A stretch of 64,000 nucleotides of DNA from Streptomyces achromogenes (GCF_030816715.1 NZ_JAUSYH010000001.1:6944001-7008000); one strand, 5' to 3'. Positions 53,850 through 62,369 are shown, numbered from the stretch's first letter. The notes: generated by a model from the sequence alone, not told the origin. Numbers and translations: made by a program.

Positions 53850-54194
53850 TTCGTCGGGGATGCCCCGCGCTCGCGGGGCCGGTCGACGTCGTCGGCACAG
53901 ACAGGAAGATTCCGGGGCACCGGCCCGGTCACCAGGCCGCGTTCGCTCGCCGGGGCGAGGCCACCAGCCGCACGCCGTACCGCTCTGCGTCGTACACCAG
54001 TTGAAGACGGACACGATCTCGATGTCGCAGCCGCCGCAGGACCCCGCGTCGACGCAGCGCACCTGCACCTGGACCACCGGACTCCCATCCCTTCGGCGGC
54101 ACGTCACCCTCCGGGTGATGTGCCGTGGGGCGGGTTCGGCCACCTCGCCGGTGTCCGGCTCTTGCGTGACAGGCACAGGAACCGTCCCGGACAC
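53850..54194 (-). pseudogene. NuoB/HycG-like Fe-S subunit remnant
   Basis: Fragments of a hydrogenase-4/NADH dehydrogenase 20-kDa-type subunit in three frames: VQVQVRCVDAGSCGGCDIEIVSVFN (cluster N2-like CxxC), then VYDAERYGVRLVASP, then LVTGPVPRNLPV. At least two indels break it in about 150 bases, and the C-terminal half with the other cluster cysteines is missing. No neighbouring hydrogenase genes remain. Consistent with a lost formate-hydrogenlyase-type or NiFe-hydrogenase cluster. Confidence 0.7.
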
Positions 54195-54330
54195 GGTCAG
54201 GACTCGCCGGCGGGCGCCCCACAGGCACCCACGCGACCGGAGTTACGTCATTCGCCAAGTGAAGCGACCGCCTCCCGCACCACAGAGCGCTGTCAACTCG
54301 CGGGAGGAGGACGCCACTTGCGGGCGGTCG

Positions 54331-54681
54331 TTACGACTGCTTTTCAGCCTGAGTCCGGACGGCCTGCAGGTCGGCGAGCAGCTCGGCCTGTCCGGCGAGT
54401 ACGCCGGACAGGATGGTGCGCGCGACCCTCAGCAGCTCGGCGACCTGCGGGCTGGTCAGCGAGTAGTACACGGTCGAACCTTCCCTCCGGGTCACCACCA
54501 GGTTCGCCCGGCGCAGCACCGCGAGCTGCTGCGACAGGTGGGCCGGCTCGACCCCCACCTCCGGCAGCATCTCCGCCACCGCGTGCTCACGCTCGCTCAA
54601 CAGCTCAAGGACCCGGATCCGCACGGGATGCCCCAGCGTCTTGAAGAACTCGGCCTTCAGTTGATACAGCGGCGTACTCAT
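54331..54681 (-). CDS. ArsR-family transcriptional regulator (paralogue A)
   Basis: 116 residues from ATG 54681. Winged HTH: AEFFKTLGHPVRIRVLELLSERE, PAHLSQQLAVLRRANLVVTRREGSTVYYSL. It has no Cys, so it is not a classic thiol-metal ArsR sensor. The protein is clearly related to the regulator at 57978-58319 (both begin MSxPLYQxKAEFF). A partial inverted repeat related to the paralogue's operator lies 164-183 bp upstream. Regulates unknown targets, perhaps including the adjacent STAS-HATPase-SulP unit. Confidence 0.86.
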   Translation of the reverse strand: MSTPLYQLKAEFFKTLGHPVRIRVLELLSEREHAVAEMLPEVGVEPAHLSQQLAVLRRANLVVTRREGSTVYYSLTSPQVAELLRVARTILSGVLAGQAELLADLQAVRTQAEKQS

Positions 54682-55008
54682 CGTGCCGGCTCCTCCCCGG
54701 CGAAGCGGCACGGCCGTACCGGCCGGTCCTCGGCGCATCGCATCCACCCACTCGTCACACACATGTGGCCCATCCTCGTCTCCGGCAGAGGCCACGCCGA
54801 ATCCGCGCACGAGCACCGAGAAATTCAGCGGTGACGAACTCGACAATTGCCGAGATTTCCAACTCCCTACGTGTCGCAGCGATCGAGAGGAACGGGAGAA
54901 GGCCGCCGCACTCTCCGCGTGCCATTCCGGAGCGCGGCTGTCGTCGCCGTCGCAGCGTGGCCCGTCGCGCGGAACGCCCGACAGTCCCTGCTCCCTCTCG
55001 CCGGCCCG
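54682..55008. promoter_or_regulatory. Intergenic with candidate ArsR site at 54845-54864
   Basis: AATTGCCGAGATTTCCAACT is AT-rich against the window and resembles the perfect palindrome at 58414-58433. It is only partly symmetric (A-TTG...CAA-T). No coding frame with support was seen in the rest. Confidence 0.45.
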
Positions 55009-55437
55009 TCATCTGCGCCGGGTCCATTCGCTCGCGTCGTCTCCGGTCGGCCACCCAGTCGTCCGCCACTCATGGCGGCCCTCCGGCGGCTCGCCGTGCA
55101 GTGTGCGGTGTGCCGCGAGCGCGCCGGCCAGGTCCGCGTGCACGGGGACAGTCGGACAGTCCCCACAGGGAACGAGGGACCCGTCGGCGGGGATCGCGAC
55201 CAGTTCCAGGTGGCGGCCCGCTTCGGTGAGACGCCGCGCGGCCTCGGTGATGGCGAGCTGCCCCTCGGTCGACCAGCCGCGCAGCTCGGTCAGGTCGACG
55301 ATGACCGGACCGCTGCCGCGTCCCACCACCCAGCCGATGGCACCGGCGAAGCGGCGAGCGGCGTCCGGGCCCAGGTATCCGGAGACGGACAGGATGCAGC
55401 GTTCCCGCTCGACGGTATAGCGCCACTCGATGGTCAT
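55009..55437 (-). CDS. STAS-domain protein
   Basis: 142 residues from ATG 55437. YTVERERCILSVSGYLGPDAARRFAGAIG, PVIVDLTELRGWSTEGQLAITEAARR and HLELVAIPADG fit the STAS fold, with GWSTEGQ at the position of the phosphorylated Ser. A C-terminal tail (HEWRTTGWPTGDD) follows. Last gene of the minus-strand SulP operon, 35 bases after the HATPase gene, suggesting a partner-switch pair with it. Confidence 0.78.
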   Translation of the reverse strand: MTIEWRYTVERERCILSVSGYLGPDAARRFAGAIGWVVGRGSGPVIVDLTELRGWSTEGQLAITEAARRLTEAGRHLELVAIPADGSLVPCGDCPTVPVHADLAGALAAHRTLHGEPPEGRHEWRTTGWPTGDDASEWTRRR

Positions 55438-55472
55438 GGTCGTCAACTTCCTTGTGTGGCCGTTCTGTTCGG

Positions 55473-55898
55473 TCAGAGTGGAAGGGTGATCCAGATGCTT
55501 TTGCCCTTGCCGTCGGCGTCGCCCCGGACCACCGCGGTGCCGCCCAGGCCGAGCGTGAGCTCCATGACGGTGGCCAGGCCGCCGGTCCCGGTGTCGGTGA
55601 CCGTCGCGTACAGCGTCGGCTGGTAGGGGTGCCGGTCGTGCACGGCGAAGGCCAGACAGTCCGCGCCCGCCGCGTAGATGACCGTCACCTGTGGGGAGAG
55701 GGCCGCGGCGTGCCGGACGCTGTTGGTGACCAGCTCGCTGAGGATCAGCAGGGCTGGATCCACGGTGGGATGGCGCGGGTTTATGCCCCATTGGACCAGG
55801 GCCTGCTCGGCGGTCTGCCGGGCCGTCCGAACCGCTGACGGGATTGCCGCCAGCGTCAGCACGTGGCGGTGGGGAAGGGTTTCGAGCCGGGTGCTCAT
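55473..55898 (-). CDS. HATPase anti-sigma-type kinase
   Basis: 141 residues from ATG 55898. GHKL features: N-box LLILSELVTNSVRHAAAL, G1-like FAVHDRHPYQP, and G2/G3-like GGLATVMELTLGLGG, ending GKSIWITLPL. RsbW-like serine kinase or anti-sigma factor. The ATG overlaps the stop of the gene before it (ATGA), so it is coupled to it. Confidence 0.85.
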   Translation of the reverse strand: MSTRLETLPHRHVLTLAAIPSAVRTARQTAEQALVQWGINPRHPTVDPALLILSELVTNSVRHAAALSPQVTVIYAAGADCLAFAVHDRHPYQPTLYATVTDTGTGGLATVMELTLGLGGTAVVRGDADGKGKSIWITLPL

Positions 55899-56251
55899 CG
55901 TGCCTGCACACGGGCGATACGGAATCCGCTCACTGTCTTGGGGCGGAGGCGCAGGGTGGCGTGTGCGGGATCGGTGATCACGTCGACCGGTCCGGCGACG
56001 GCGACCGTCCGGTCGGTGACGGTCGCCGTGCGGACCTCGTCCACGTGGGACGTCGCGGCGGCAACAGTGGGGCCGGGGTGGGCGGGCGCACCGCCATGCG
56101 GCCGTCCTTCCACGTGCGCATGCCGGGCGGGGCGACGGCCGACTCCCGCTGCGGGTACACCAGTCGCCCCCATGCGTTGTCCTCCGGCAGCCACCGGGCC
56201 TCGACACCGGGAGACCTCGACCATGGGCGGTGATGCGGGCGGAGTGCTCAT
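55895..56251 (-). CDS. Unrecognised small protein between SulP and HATPase
   Basis: 118 residues from ATG 56251. The start overlaps the SulP stop and the stop overlaps the HATPase start, both ATGA, which supports a real coupled gene. The C-terminal half (VDEVRTATVTDRTVAVAGPVD, VITDPAHATLRLRPKTVSGF) looks like a beta-rich domain. The N-terminal half (VPAAGVGRRPARHAHVEGRP) is Arg/Pro/Gly rich, while another frame there reads YPQRESAVAPPGMRTWKDGR, so hidden indels are possible. No function assigned. Confidence 0.6.
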   Translation of the reverse strand: MSTPPASPPMVEVSRCRGPVAAGGQRMGATGVPAAGVGRRPARHAHVEGRPHGGAPAHPGPTVAAATSHVDEVRTATVTDRTVAVAGPVDVITDPAHATLRLRPKTVSGFRIARVQAR

Positions 56252-57981
56252 CCGACGGTTTCCTCTGTTTCCTGGGTGCGGGGCCGGTGCGTCCGGGCGG
56301 GGAGCGACGGCAGGACACCGGCGCACTCCAGATGGGCGCGTGCGCCCTGGATCGCCGCCGGTGTGGTGGGGTACTCGCGCCCCCGCAGACCCAGCAGCTC
56401 CGACGCGCCGACGGAATCGAGGACCCGCCGCTGCTCGGGGCGTATTCCGGAGGTCATGACGACGATGCCGCGACGGTTGAGCTTCTCGACCACGTCCTTG
56501 AGGACGAGGGCGCCGGTGGCGTCGACGGTGGTGACCCGGGACATGCGCAGGATGATCACACGTACGTCGGCGACCTCCGCCAGCTCGAGGAGGAAGCGGT
56601 GGGCGGCGGCGAAGAACAGCGGGCCGTCGATGCGGTACGCCACGATGTGCTCGGCAAGAAGCGCGTGTTCCTCGGCGCTGTGGTCGCCGCGGTCGAGGGG
56701 CACCTGGTCCAGGCGGGCCTGCCCCGCCACCGCCCCCAGGGCCAGGGCCCCCGCGACGACAAGGCCGATGATCACCGCGTACACCAGATCGAGGGCGAGG
56801 GTCGCGACGGCGGTCAGGACAAGGATCAGCGCGTCCGAGCGGGTGGCCTTGGCCATCGCCCGCAGCGAGCCGACCTCGACCATGCGGATCGCCGTGGCCA
56901 GCAGCACACCCGCGAGCGCGGCGAGCGGGATTTTGGAGACGAGGGGCGCGGCAGCGAAGACGATCACAGCGAGGACCGCGGCGTGGGTGAGCGCGGCCAG
57001 CCGGGACCCGGCGCCGGTGCGGACGTTGACCGCGGTGCGGGCGATCGCGCCGGTCGCGGGTACGCCGCCGAACAGCGGCGCGGCGATGTTCGCCAGCCCC
57101 TGGCCGAACAGTTCACGGTCCGGATCGTGCTTCTGGCCCACCGTCATGCCGTCGGCGACGGAGGCCGACAGCAGCGACTCCAGCGCGGCCAGCGCCGCCA
57201 CCACGAGCGCCGGAGCGAGCAGCGAGCCGAGCGCACCCGGGTCCAGGAACGCCAGGGAAGGCACGGGCAGGCCGGACGGCAGGTCGCCGATCGGCTTCGC
57301 CGCGTCCAGGCCGGCCACCTGGGCCACCAGAGTGGCCGTGATCACCGCGAGGATGGAGAAGGGGACCGTGGGCCGCAGGCGGGCACCGACGACCATGACG
57401 GCGGCTACCGCCAGGGCGAAGGCGACGGCGGTCCAGTTCGGGTTTCTCGTGAATTCCGCCAGGGCCCGCCAGGTCACCACGAGGACACGGTCGCCCTCGG
57501 GTTTGGGCACCCCGAGCGCGTTCGGGACCTGCTGCAGGCCGATCACGCAGGCGATGCCCAGTGTGAAGCCCTCGACGACGGGAGCCGGCACGTACTGCAT
57601 GTACTTCCCGGCCCGCAGCAGGGCGAGCGCGACGAGCATCACTCCCGCCATCAGCCCCACTGTGAGCACACCGCCCTGCCCGTGCTCCGCGACGATCGGC
57701 ACCAGCACGACCGTCATCGCGCCGGTCGGGCCGGACACCTGAAGACTGGACCCGCCGAACACCGCGGCGAGCGCACCGGCGACGACCGCGGTCGCCAGGC
57801 CGGCCTCGGCGCCGAGTCCGGAGGAGACGCCGAAACCGAGCGCGAGCGGCAGCGCGACGATCGCCACCGTGAGACCGGCCAGCAGATCACGGCGCGGATC
57901 GCGGCGCATCTCCGCGACATCCGTACGGCCGGGCAGCAATGCGGTGAGCCGGGCCCCGACCCGGCCGAACGAGATCCTCAT
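56248..57981 (-). CDS. SulP-family anion transporter with STAS domain
   Basis: 577 residues from ATG 57981. It opens DVAEMRRDPRRDLLAGLTVAIVALPLALGF, the SulP signature, with ten or more helices and VSGPTGAMTVVLVPI, then a cytoplasmic STAS domain at about 440-550 (RIDGPLFFAAAHRFLLELAE, VTTVDATGALVLKDVVEKLN). Transports sulfate, bicarbonate or dicarboxylates; the substrate cannot be told from sequence. A standard length. It starts with an ATGA overlap on the ArsR gene, and is followed by HATPase and STAS genes, an unusual transporter plus partner-switch grouping. Confidence 0.92.
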   Translation of the reverse strand: MRISFGRVGARLTALLPGRTDVAEMRRDPRRDLLAGLTVAIVALPLALGFGVSSGLGAEAGLATAVVAGALAAVFGGSSLQVSGPTGAMTVVLVPIVAEHGQGGVLTVGLMAGVMLVALALLRAGKYMQYVPAPVVEGFTLGIACVIGLQQVPNALGVPKPEGDRVLVVTWRALAEFTRNPNWTAVAFALAVAAVMVVGARLRPTVPFSILAVITATLVAQVAGLDAAKPIGDLPSGLPVPSLAFLDPGALGSLLAPALVVAALAALESLLSASVADGMTVGQKHDPDRELFGQGLANIAAPLFGGVPATGAIARTAVNVRTGAGSRLAALTHAAVLAVIVFAAAPLVSKIPLAALAGVLLATAIRMVEVGSLRAMAKATRSDALILVLTAVATLALDLVYAVIIGLVVAGALALGAVAGQARLDQVPLDRGDHSAEEHALLAEHIVAYRIDGPLFFAAAHRFLLELAEVADVRVIILRMSRVTTVDATGALVLKDVVEKLNRRGIVVMTSGIRPEQRRVLDSVGASELLGLRGREYPTTPAAIQGARAHLECAGVLPSLPARTHRPRTQETEETVG

Positions 57982-58319
57982 CGCGCGACGACCTCGGCTT
58001 TCCGCAGCTCGGCTAGCAGCTCGTTCCGCCCGGCCAGCATCTCGGTCAGGATCCGGCGAGCGGCCCCCATCAGGTCGGCGACGTCCCCGCCGGCCAGTTC
58101 GTAGACCACAGTCGATCCCTCGCGTTCGGAGGTGACGATGCCGAAGCGTCGCAGCACCGCCAGCTGCTGCGACAGAGCGGAGGGCTCCACCTCGATCGCG
58201 GCCAGCAGATCACGTACCGGCATCGGCCCGTCCTGCAGCAGCTCCAGCACCCGTATCCGTACGGGATGTCCCAGCATGCGGAAGAACTCGGCCTTGGCCT
58301 GGTACAGCGGAACGGACAC
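57978..58319 (-). CDS. ArsR-family transcriptional regulator (paralogue B)
   Basis: 113 residues from GTG 58319 with AGAGGGGG upstream. AEFFRMLGHPVRIRVLELLQDG, PSALSQQLAVLRRFGIVTSEREGSTVVYEL is the winged HTH. No Cys at all, so the signal is not thiol or the usual metal. Its stop overlaps the SulP start (ATGA). The palindrome at 58414-58433 is its probable operator. Confidence 0.88.
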   Translation of the reverse strand: MSVPLYQAKAEFFRMLGHPVRIRVLELLQDGPMPVRDLLAAIEVEPSALSQQLAVLRRFGIVTSEREGSTVVYELAGGDVADLMGAARRILTEMLAGRNELLAELRKAEVVAR

Positions 58320-58413
58320 GGCAGGCCCCCTCTTTCCCCGGCAGAGCCTCCACCGGAGGCAAGCGAAGCTGCGCCCGCGTCATCTGCGAGAACAGTCAAT
58401 GCAGCATCTAACG

Positions 58414-58433
58414 AATTGCAAGATTTTGCAATT
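58414..58433. promoter_or_regulatory. Perfect palindrome, probable ArsR operator
   Basis: AATTGCAAGATTTTGCAATT: 8-bp arms AATTGCAA and TTGCAATT with a 4-base centre, an AT-rich island in GC-rich DNA. It lies 95-114 bp before the ArsR paralogue B start and between it and the divergent nitroreductase 4. Confidence 0.75.
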
Positions 58434-58477
58434 ACATAGGTGAGCATCCGTGGTCGCCGCATCCGAGGTCTGCCATG

Positions 58478-58491
58478 GGCCCCTGGGGCCA
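58478..58491. promoter_or_regulatory. Palindrome upstream of nitroreductase 4
   Basis: GGGCCCCTGGGGCC, inside a longer CCATGG...CCATGG symmetric stretch (58473-58494). It is 148-161 bp before ATG 58639. It resembles the box but with a shifted centre, so the second site at 58541 is the better candidate. Confidence 0.35.
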
Positions 58492-58540
58492 TGGTTCTGT
58501 TCGCGGCGGATCCGCTCTGCTCGTCCCGCTCGTCCTTCGA

Positions 58541-58555
58541 GGCCCCATGGCCCGC
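58541..58555. promoter_or_regulatory. DosR-like box upstream of nitroreductase 4
   Basis: GGCCCCATGGCCCGC, 84-98 bp before ATG 58639. It shares the CCCATGGCCC core with the box at 11188-11202. Confidence 0.5.
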
Positions 58556-58638
58556 TGCCAGGGGCCGGTCAACCCTCCTCTGAGCGCCGGTGACGGGGGA
58601 GGGTTGACGGATACGAGGGAGCGTTCGAAGGAGCCGAG

Positions 58639-59655
58639 ATGCATACCCATAGCCGGGAAGTCGACGCCGAAGCCGTTCAGGCTCTGCTGGCCGCGGCGGT
58701 GGCGGCACCGTCGATCCACAACACCCAGCCCTGGCGGTTCCGCCTGGACCCTGACAGCCGGTCGATCGAGGTCCGTGCCGACCAGGGACGGGTGCTGCCG
58801 AGGGCCGACCCGGAGCGGCGGGCCCAGTGCCTGTCGGTGGGCGCGGCCGTTTTCAACCTCCGCTTGGCCGCGGCGCATCTGGGCTGGACCCCCGTCGTGC
58901 GGCTCCTCCCCGCCACGGACGATTCCGATCCGCTGGCCACGGTGCGACTGACGATCGCGCCCGTGGCCGACGGGCAGCCGTCCCAGGACGGTCTGTATGA
59001 GGCCATCGAGCGGCGCCACACGAGCCGGATGCCCTTCACCGGCCGGCCGGTGCCGGAGCCGATCGTGACGGAGATGATCACCGCCGCCCGCGCCGAGGGC
59101 GCGCACCTGGACGTCCCCGACATCATCGGGACCCGGCACCTGTTGCGCCTGACCCAGACGGCCGAGACCCGCAACGCGGGCCACCCGGACCGCACGGCCG
59201 AGACACGCACCTGGGTCACCGCCCCGGGAGCGGATACGTCCTACGGCATTCCCATGACAGCTCTGGGCCCGCGGGATGCGTCCGGGCGGATGCCGGTGCG
59301 GGACTTCACCCGTGAGCTGTCGGCGCCACACCTGCCCGCCCTGCGCTTCGAACGCCATGCCCAGGTGGCCCTGCTGTGGACCGCGCGCGACCGGCGGGAG
59401 GACTGGTTGAGGGCGGGCCAGGCCCTTCAGCGCGTGCTTCTCACGGCGACCCGGCGCGGGGTGCGCACCTCGATGCTGCACCAGGCGATGGAGTGGCCGG
59501 AACTGCGGGCGGCGATGGCCGGATCGAGGCAGCGTTGCTGCCCGCAGCTGCTGATCCGTTTGGGATATGGCCCGGACGGGGGCTGGACCCCCCGCGCGTC
59601 TGCGATCCCTGTGCCTGGTTCCGCCGCGGGGCCGGAGCCGGGGGCCCTCATGTGA
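58639..59655 (+). CDS. Acg-type nitroreductase family protein (paralogue 4)
   Basis: 338 residues from ATG 58639 (AAGGAG 7 bases upstream). Hallmark AAAVAAPSIHNTQPWRFRL. Shared with paralogue 3 are ERRHTSRMPFTGRPVPEPIV-type segments and the ending CCPQLLIRLGYGPDG. The C-terminal about 25 residues are Pro/Gly rich (PVPGSAAGPEPG). FMN-binding; may keep flavins reduced or sequester them under stress. Confidence 0.88.
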   Translation: MHTHSREVDAEAVQALLAAAVAAPSIHNTQPWRFRLDPDSRSIEVRADQGRVLPRADPERRAQCLSVGAAVFNLRLAAAHLGWTPVVRLLPATDDSDPLATVRLTIAPVADGQPSQDGLYEAIERRHTSRMPFTGRPVPEPIVTEMITAARAEGAHLDVPDIIGTRHLLRLTQTAETRNAGHPDRTAETRTWVTAPGADTSYGIPMTALGPRDASGRMPVRDFTRELSAPHLPALRFERHAQVALLWTARDRREDWLRAGQALQRVLLTATRRGVRTSMLHQAMEWPELRAAMAGSRQRCCPQLLIRLGYGPDGGWTPRASAIPVPGSAAGPEPGALM

Positions 59656-59769
59656 AGGCTGACGCGAGGACGATACGAGGTCCGAGCCGACGGACTGCCT
59701 CCGCGCCGTCGGCTCGCGCCGTGCCCGCGCGACAGGCGTCAGAACCCGGCGGTCGCTGCGGGACACGGC

Positions 59770-60192
59770 TCACTGCGTGCCGCGCGCTCCCCTGAGCTCG
59801 CGTCCAGTGACCATCTCGGACTCGATCCGCACGAAGGCCGCGTCCTGCAGAGGCATCCAGGAGCTGGGGCCAGCCTGCGACAGGCGTTCGTGCTCGGCGG
59901 GGTCGGTCACCACGGTGGCCCGTCCGGTGACGACCACGCTCCAACCGGAGCGGGCGGCCGCGTCGAACTCGTCCGCCTCGAAGGCGACCACGACGCCGTC
60001 GATGGCACGTGCGAGGTCCGAGTCCGGCGAGGTGCACAGCAGGACGGAGGCGTCCGTGTCCAGGGAGAAGTTGATCGGCAGGACCGCGGGGAGTGCCTGC
60101 CGGGTGTACACCACACGGCCGACAGGCACCTTGGTCAGCAGGCGCAGGCACTCCTGTCGGTCGAGTGCGCGAAAGGCGTCGTTCTGGGACAT
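59770..60192 (-). CDS. Pyridoxamine 5'-phosphate oxidase-like protein (paralogue 2)
   Basis: 140 residues from ATG 60192. RQECLRLLTKVPVGRVVYTRQALPAVLPINF and GWSVVVTGRATVVTDPAEHERL match paralogue 1 at 11278 closely. It has the same order of blocks but lacks the last six residues of paralogue 1 (YGVDLTA). A perfect box is 35-50 bp upstream. Flavin or F420 binding is expected from the family; the substrate is unknown. Confidence 0.85.
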   Translation of the reverse strand: MSQNDAFRALDRQECLRLLTKVPVGRVVYTRQALPAVLPINFSLDTDASVLLCTSPDSDLARAIDGVVVAFEADEFDAAARSGWSVVVTGRATVVTDPAEHERLSQAGPSSWMPLQDAAFVRIESEMVTGRELRGARGTQ

Positions 60193-60226
60193 CAGCCCAG
60201 GGTCCCCGCAGGTGCAGGGAGGCGGT

Positions 60227-60242
60227 AGGGCCGACCGGCCCT
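60227..60242. promoter_or_regulatory. DosR-like box upstream of pyridoxamine-oxidase-like gene 2
   Basis: AGGGCCGACCGGCCCT, identical to the osdR and 34762 boxes, 35-50 bp before ATG 60192 on the minus strand. It is 280 bp from narK on the plus strand; a weaker GGGACGCCGCCC at 60434-60445 is nearer narK. Confidence 0.68.
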
Positions 60243-60521
60243 CCTTTTGAAGGATCCATCCCTACGGGAGCGCCGGCCGGGGCCGCTGTTTCGCGGGAGG
60301 CCGCGCCGGCAACCCGGTGCGCGGGGTGGTGGGAAGGGAGGGACGGCCGGACCGCCACCCAGGGCCTGTCTGCCCGTCGACAGGGACTCATGGCCCATCC
60401 CGTCGGTGAGCCCGGATGCGGACAGTGGTTAGCGGGACGCCGCCCGGCAGGCAAGGGACCTGCCGTGCCCGTGCGATCCCGGTGGCGCCGTACCACCAGG
60501 CAGAGGAAAGGGACGGACAAC

Positions 60522-61805
60522 ATGGTCCAGTCGTTGAAGTCGAAGAGCGGGAGCTCGCCGTCGGGTACTCCGGTGTCCGGCCGGGCGTGGCTGATGCTGG
60601 CTCTGGCCACGGTCGGTTTCGCTGTGAACTTCTGGGCGTGGGCGCTCCTGAGCCCCTTGGGCCCACGGTTCAAGGACGGCCTCGACCTGTCGTCGTTCCA
60701 GCAGTCGCTGCTGGTGGCAGTGCCCGTCGTGGTCGGCTCACTGGGCCGGATCCCGGTGGGCGCGCTGACCGACAGGTTCGGCGGCCGGATCATGTTCCCG
60801 ATCGTGTCGGCAATCACCATCGTGCCGGTCCTCTACCTCGGCCTGGCCGGGCACTCCTCCCTCGCCGCACTGCTGATCGGCGGCTTCTTCCTCGGCATCG
60901 GCGGCACCGCCTTCGCCGTCGGCGTTCCCTTCGTCAACGCCTGGTTCCCGCCCGAGCGGCGCGGCCTTGCCATCGGCGTCTTCGGCGCCGGCATGGGCGG
61001 CACCGCCATCAGCGCCCTGACCACCGTCAAGCTGGTCGACGCCAACAGCATGAAGACCCCCTTCCTGATCACCGCCGTAGTCCTGGCCGTGTACGCGGTG
61101 GCCGCTGCGATGCTGCTGCGCGACGCGCCGGGACGCACGGTGCCGACCGAGCCGCTGGCCCGCCGCCTGGCCGCCACCGCACGCCTGGGCATCACTTGGC
61201 AGGCGTCCGCGCTGTACGCGGTCGCGTTCGGCGGCTACGTCGCCTTCTCCGTCTACCTGCCCACCTACCTCAAGACCGGCTACGGGCTGACCCAGGCGGA
61301 CGCCGCGAACCGCATGGCGGGATTCGTGCTGCTGGCGGTCGCGATGCGTCCGATCGGCGGCTGGCTGTCGGACCGCGTGGGCCCGGTCCGGGTACTGGCC
61401 GGCGCGCTGACCGTGGTCGTGGCCGGAGCGGTCGTGCAGTCGTTCACCCCGGCGCTGGCCCCGGTGGGGACCATCGCCTTCCTGGCCATGGCCGGCGCGC
61501 TCGGCGCGGGCAGCGGGGCGACCTTCGCCCTGGTGGCCCTGCTGACCCCGGCGAACCAGGTCGGCTCGGTCACCGGCGTGGTCGGCGCCGCGGGCGGGCT
61601 CGGCGGCTTCCTGCCGCCGCTGGTGATGGGCTCGCTGTACGGCGAATACGGCTCCTACGCCATCGGTCTCGTCCTGCTCGCCATCGTTGCCGCCGCCGCG
61701 CTGGCCTTCACCCTCACCGGTGTCCGCACCGCAGCCGAGGGCGGCAAGCAGAAGCCGCGCACCGGCGGTCGACGCGCGCACCGCGCCGCCGGCACCACCG
61801 CGTAA
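60522..61805 (+). CDS. narK: Nitrate/nitrite transporter (MFS)
   Basis: 427 residues from ATG 60522 with AGGAAAGGGA upstream. Twelve-helix major facilitator: NFWAWALLSPLGPRF, PVVVGSLGRIPVGALTDRFGGR (motif A), GIGGTAFAVGVPFVNAWFPPERRG and GFGGYVAFSVYLPTYLKT-like (FGGYVAFSVYLPTYLKT). The nitrate signature blocks GGTAISA and GAAGGLGGFLPP are present. Imports nitrate or exchanges it for nitrite, feeding NarG. Precedes hemerythrin and narG2, so it belongs to the second nar unit. Confidence 0.93.
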   Translation: MVQSLKSKSGSSPSGTPVSGRAWLMLALATVGFAVNFWAWALLSPLGPRFKDGLDLSSFQQSLLVAVPVVVGSLGRIPVGALTDRFGGRIMFPIVSAITIVPVLYLGLAGHSSLAALLIGGFFLGIGGTAFAVGVPFVNAWFPPERRGLAIGVFGAGMGGTAISALTTVKLVDANSMKTPFLITAVVLAVYAVAAAMLLRDAPGRTVPTEPLARRLAATARLGITWQASALYAVAFGGYVAFSVYLPTYLKTGYGLTQADAANRMAGFVLLAVAMRPIGGWLSDRVGPVRVLAGALTVVVAGAVVQSFTPALAPVGTIAFLAMAGALGAGSGATFALVALLTPANQVGSVTGVVGAAGGLGGFLPPLVMGSLYGEYGSYAIGLVLLAIVAAAALAFTLTGVRTAAEGGKQKPRTGGRRAHRAAGTTA

Positions 61806-61850
61806 GGCCGAGCGGACGCGATCAAGAGGACCAAGGACAGGAGAAGACCG

Positions 61851-62327
61851 GTGTGCGAGTACTGCGGATGCCAGTCGCTGGCGTCGATCGACGAGTTGAC
61901 CCGTGAGCACGACGAGGTGGTCCGCCTGATCAGCCACCTCCGCCCCGCCCACCAGGAGGGCGGGGTGGCCCCGATGGCGGAGGTCGCCCGGAAGATCGTG
62001 GCCGTGCTCGGCCCGCACACCCAGGTCGAGGAGCACGGCCTGTTCCCCGCCCTGGCCGGGGACTTCCCCGAGCAGATCGCCGCCCTGGAGGCCGAGCACC
62101 GCCGCATCGAGTCGGTGCTCGAGGAGGCCGCCGACGGCGCGACGCCCTCGGATCCGGCCTGGCCGGACCGGCTGATGGAGGCGATGGCCCTGCTGCGCGA
62201 CCACATCCTCAAGGAGCAGGACGGCGTCTTCCCAGCCGCACTCGCCAACCTGAGCACCGAGGAGTGGGAAGCAGTCGAGGCCGAACGCGCGAAGGCGGGG
62301 GGCGCGCTGGCCCGGCCGGCAGCCTGA
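61851..62327 (+). CDS. Hemerythrin-like protein
   Basis: 158 residues from GTG 61851, 45 bases after narK. It starts CEYCGCQS (Cys-rich) then LTREHDEVVRLISHLRPAH, LGPHTQVEEHGLFPAL, AEHRRIESVLEEA and LRDHILKEQDGVFPAAL, giving the five His and acidic ligands of the di-iron site. Possible O2/NO carrier or sensor. The N-terminal Cys motif could bind metal or serve redox. A terminator follows. Confidence 0.88.
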   Translation: MCEYCGCQSLASIDELTREHDEVVRLISHLRPAHQEGGVAPMAEVARKIVAVLGPHTQVEEHGLFPALAGDFPEQIAALEAEHRRIESVLEEAADGATPSDPAWPDRLMEAMALLRDHILKEQDGVFPAALANLSTEEWEAVEAERAKAGGALARPAA

Positions 62328-62369
62328 CCGCTGCGCCATCCCGCCCGTGTGGGAGCACACCGACCAGAG

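Noticed and set aside
53803..54834. 343-codon plus-strand frame over the ArsR and relic region
   Set aside because: Ends antisense to ArsR, contains no recognisable domain; the minus strand explains the region better.
56230..58104. 624-codon plus-strand frame opposite SulP
   Set aside because: His/Asp/Gln/Arg-rich shadow of the transporter coding frame; no start signal.
58473..58494. CCATGG-flanked palindrome as the main box of nitroreductase 4
   Set aside because: Half-site spacing differs from the other boxes; the site at 58541-58555 fits spacing and sequence better.
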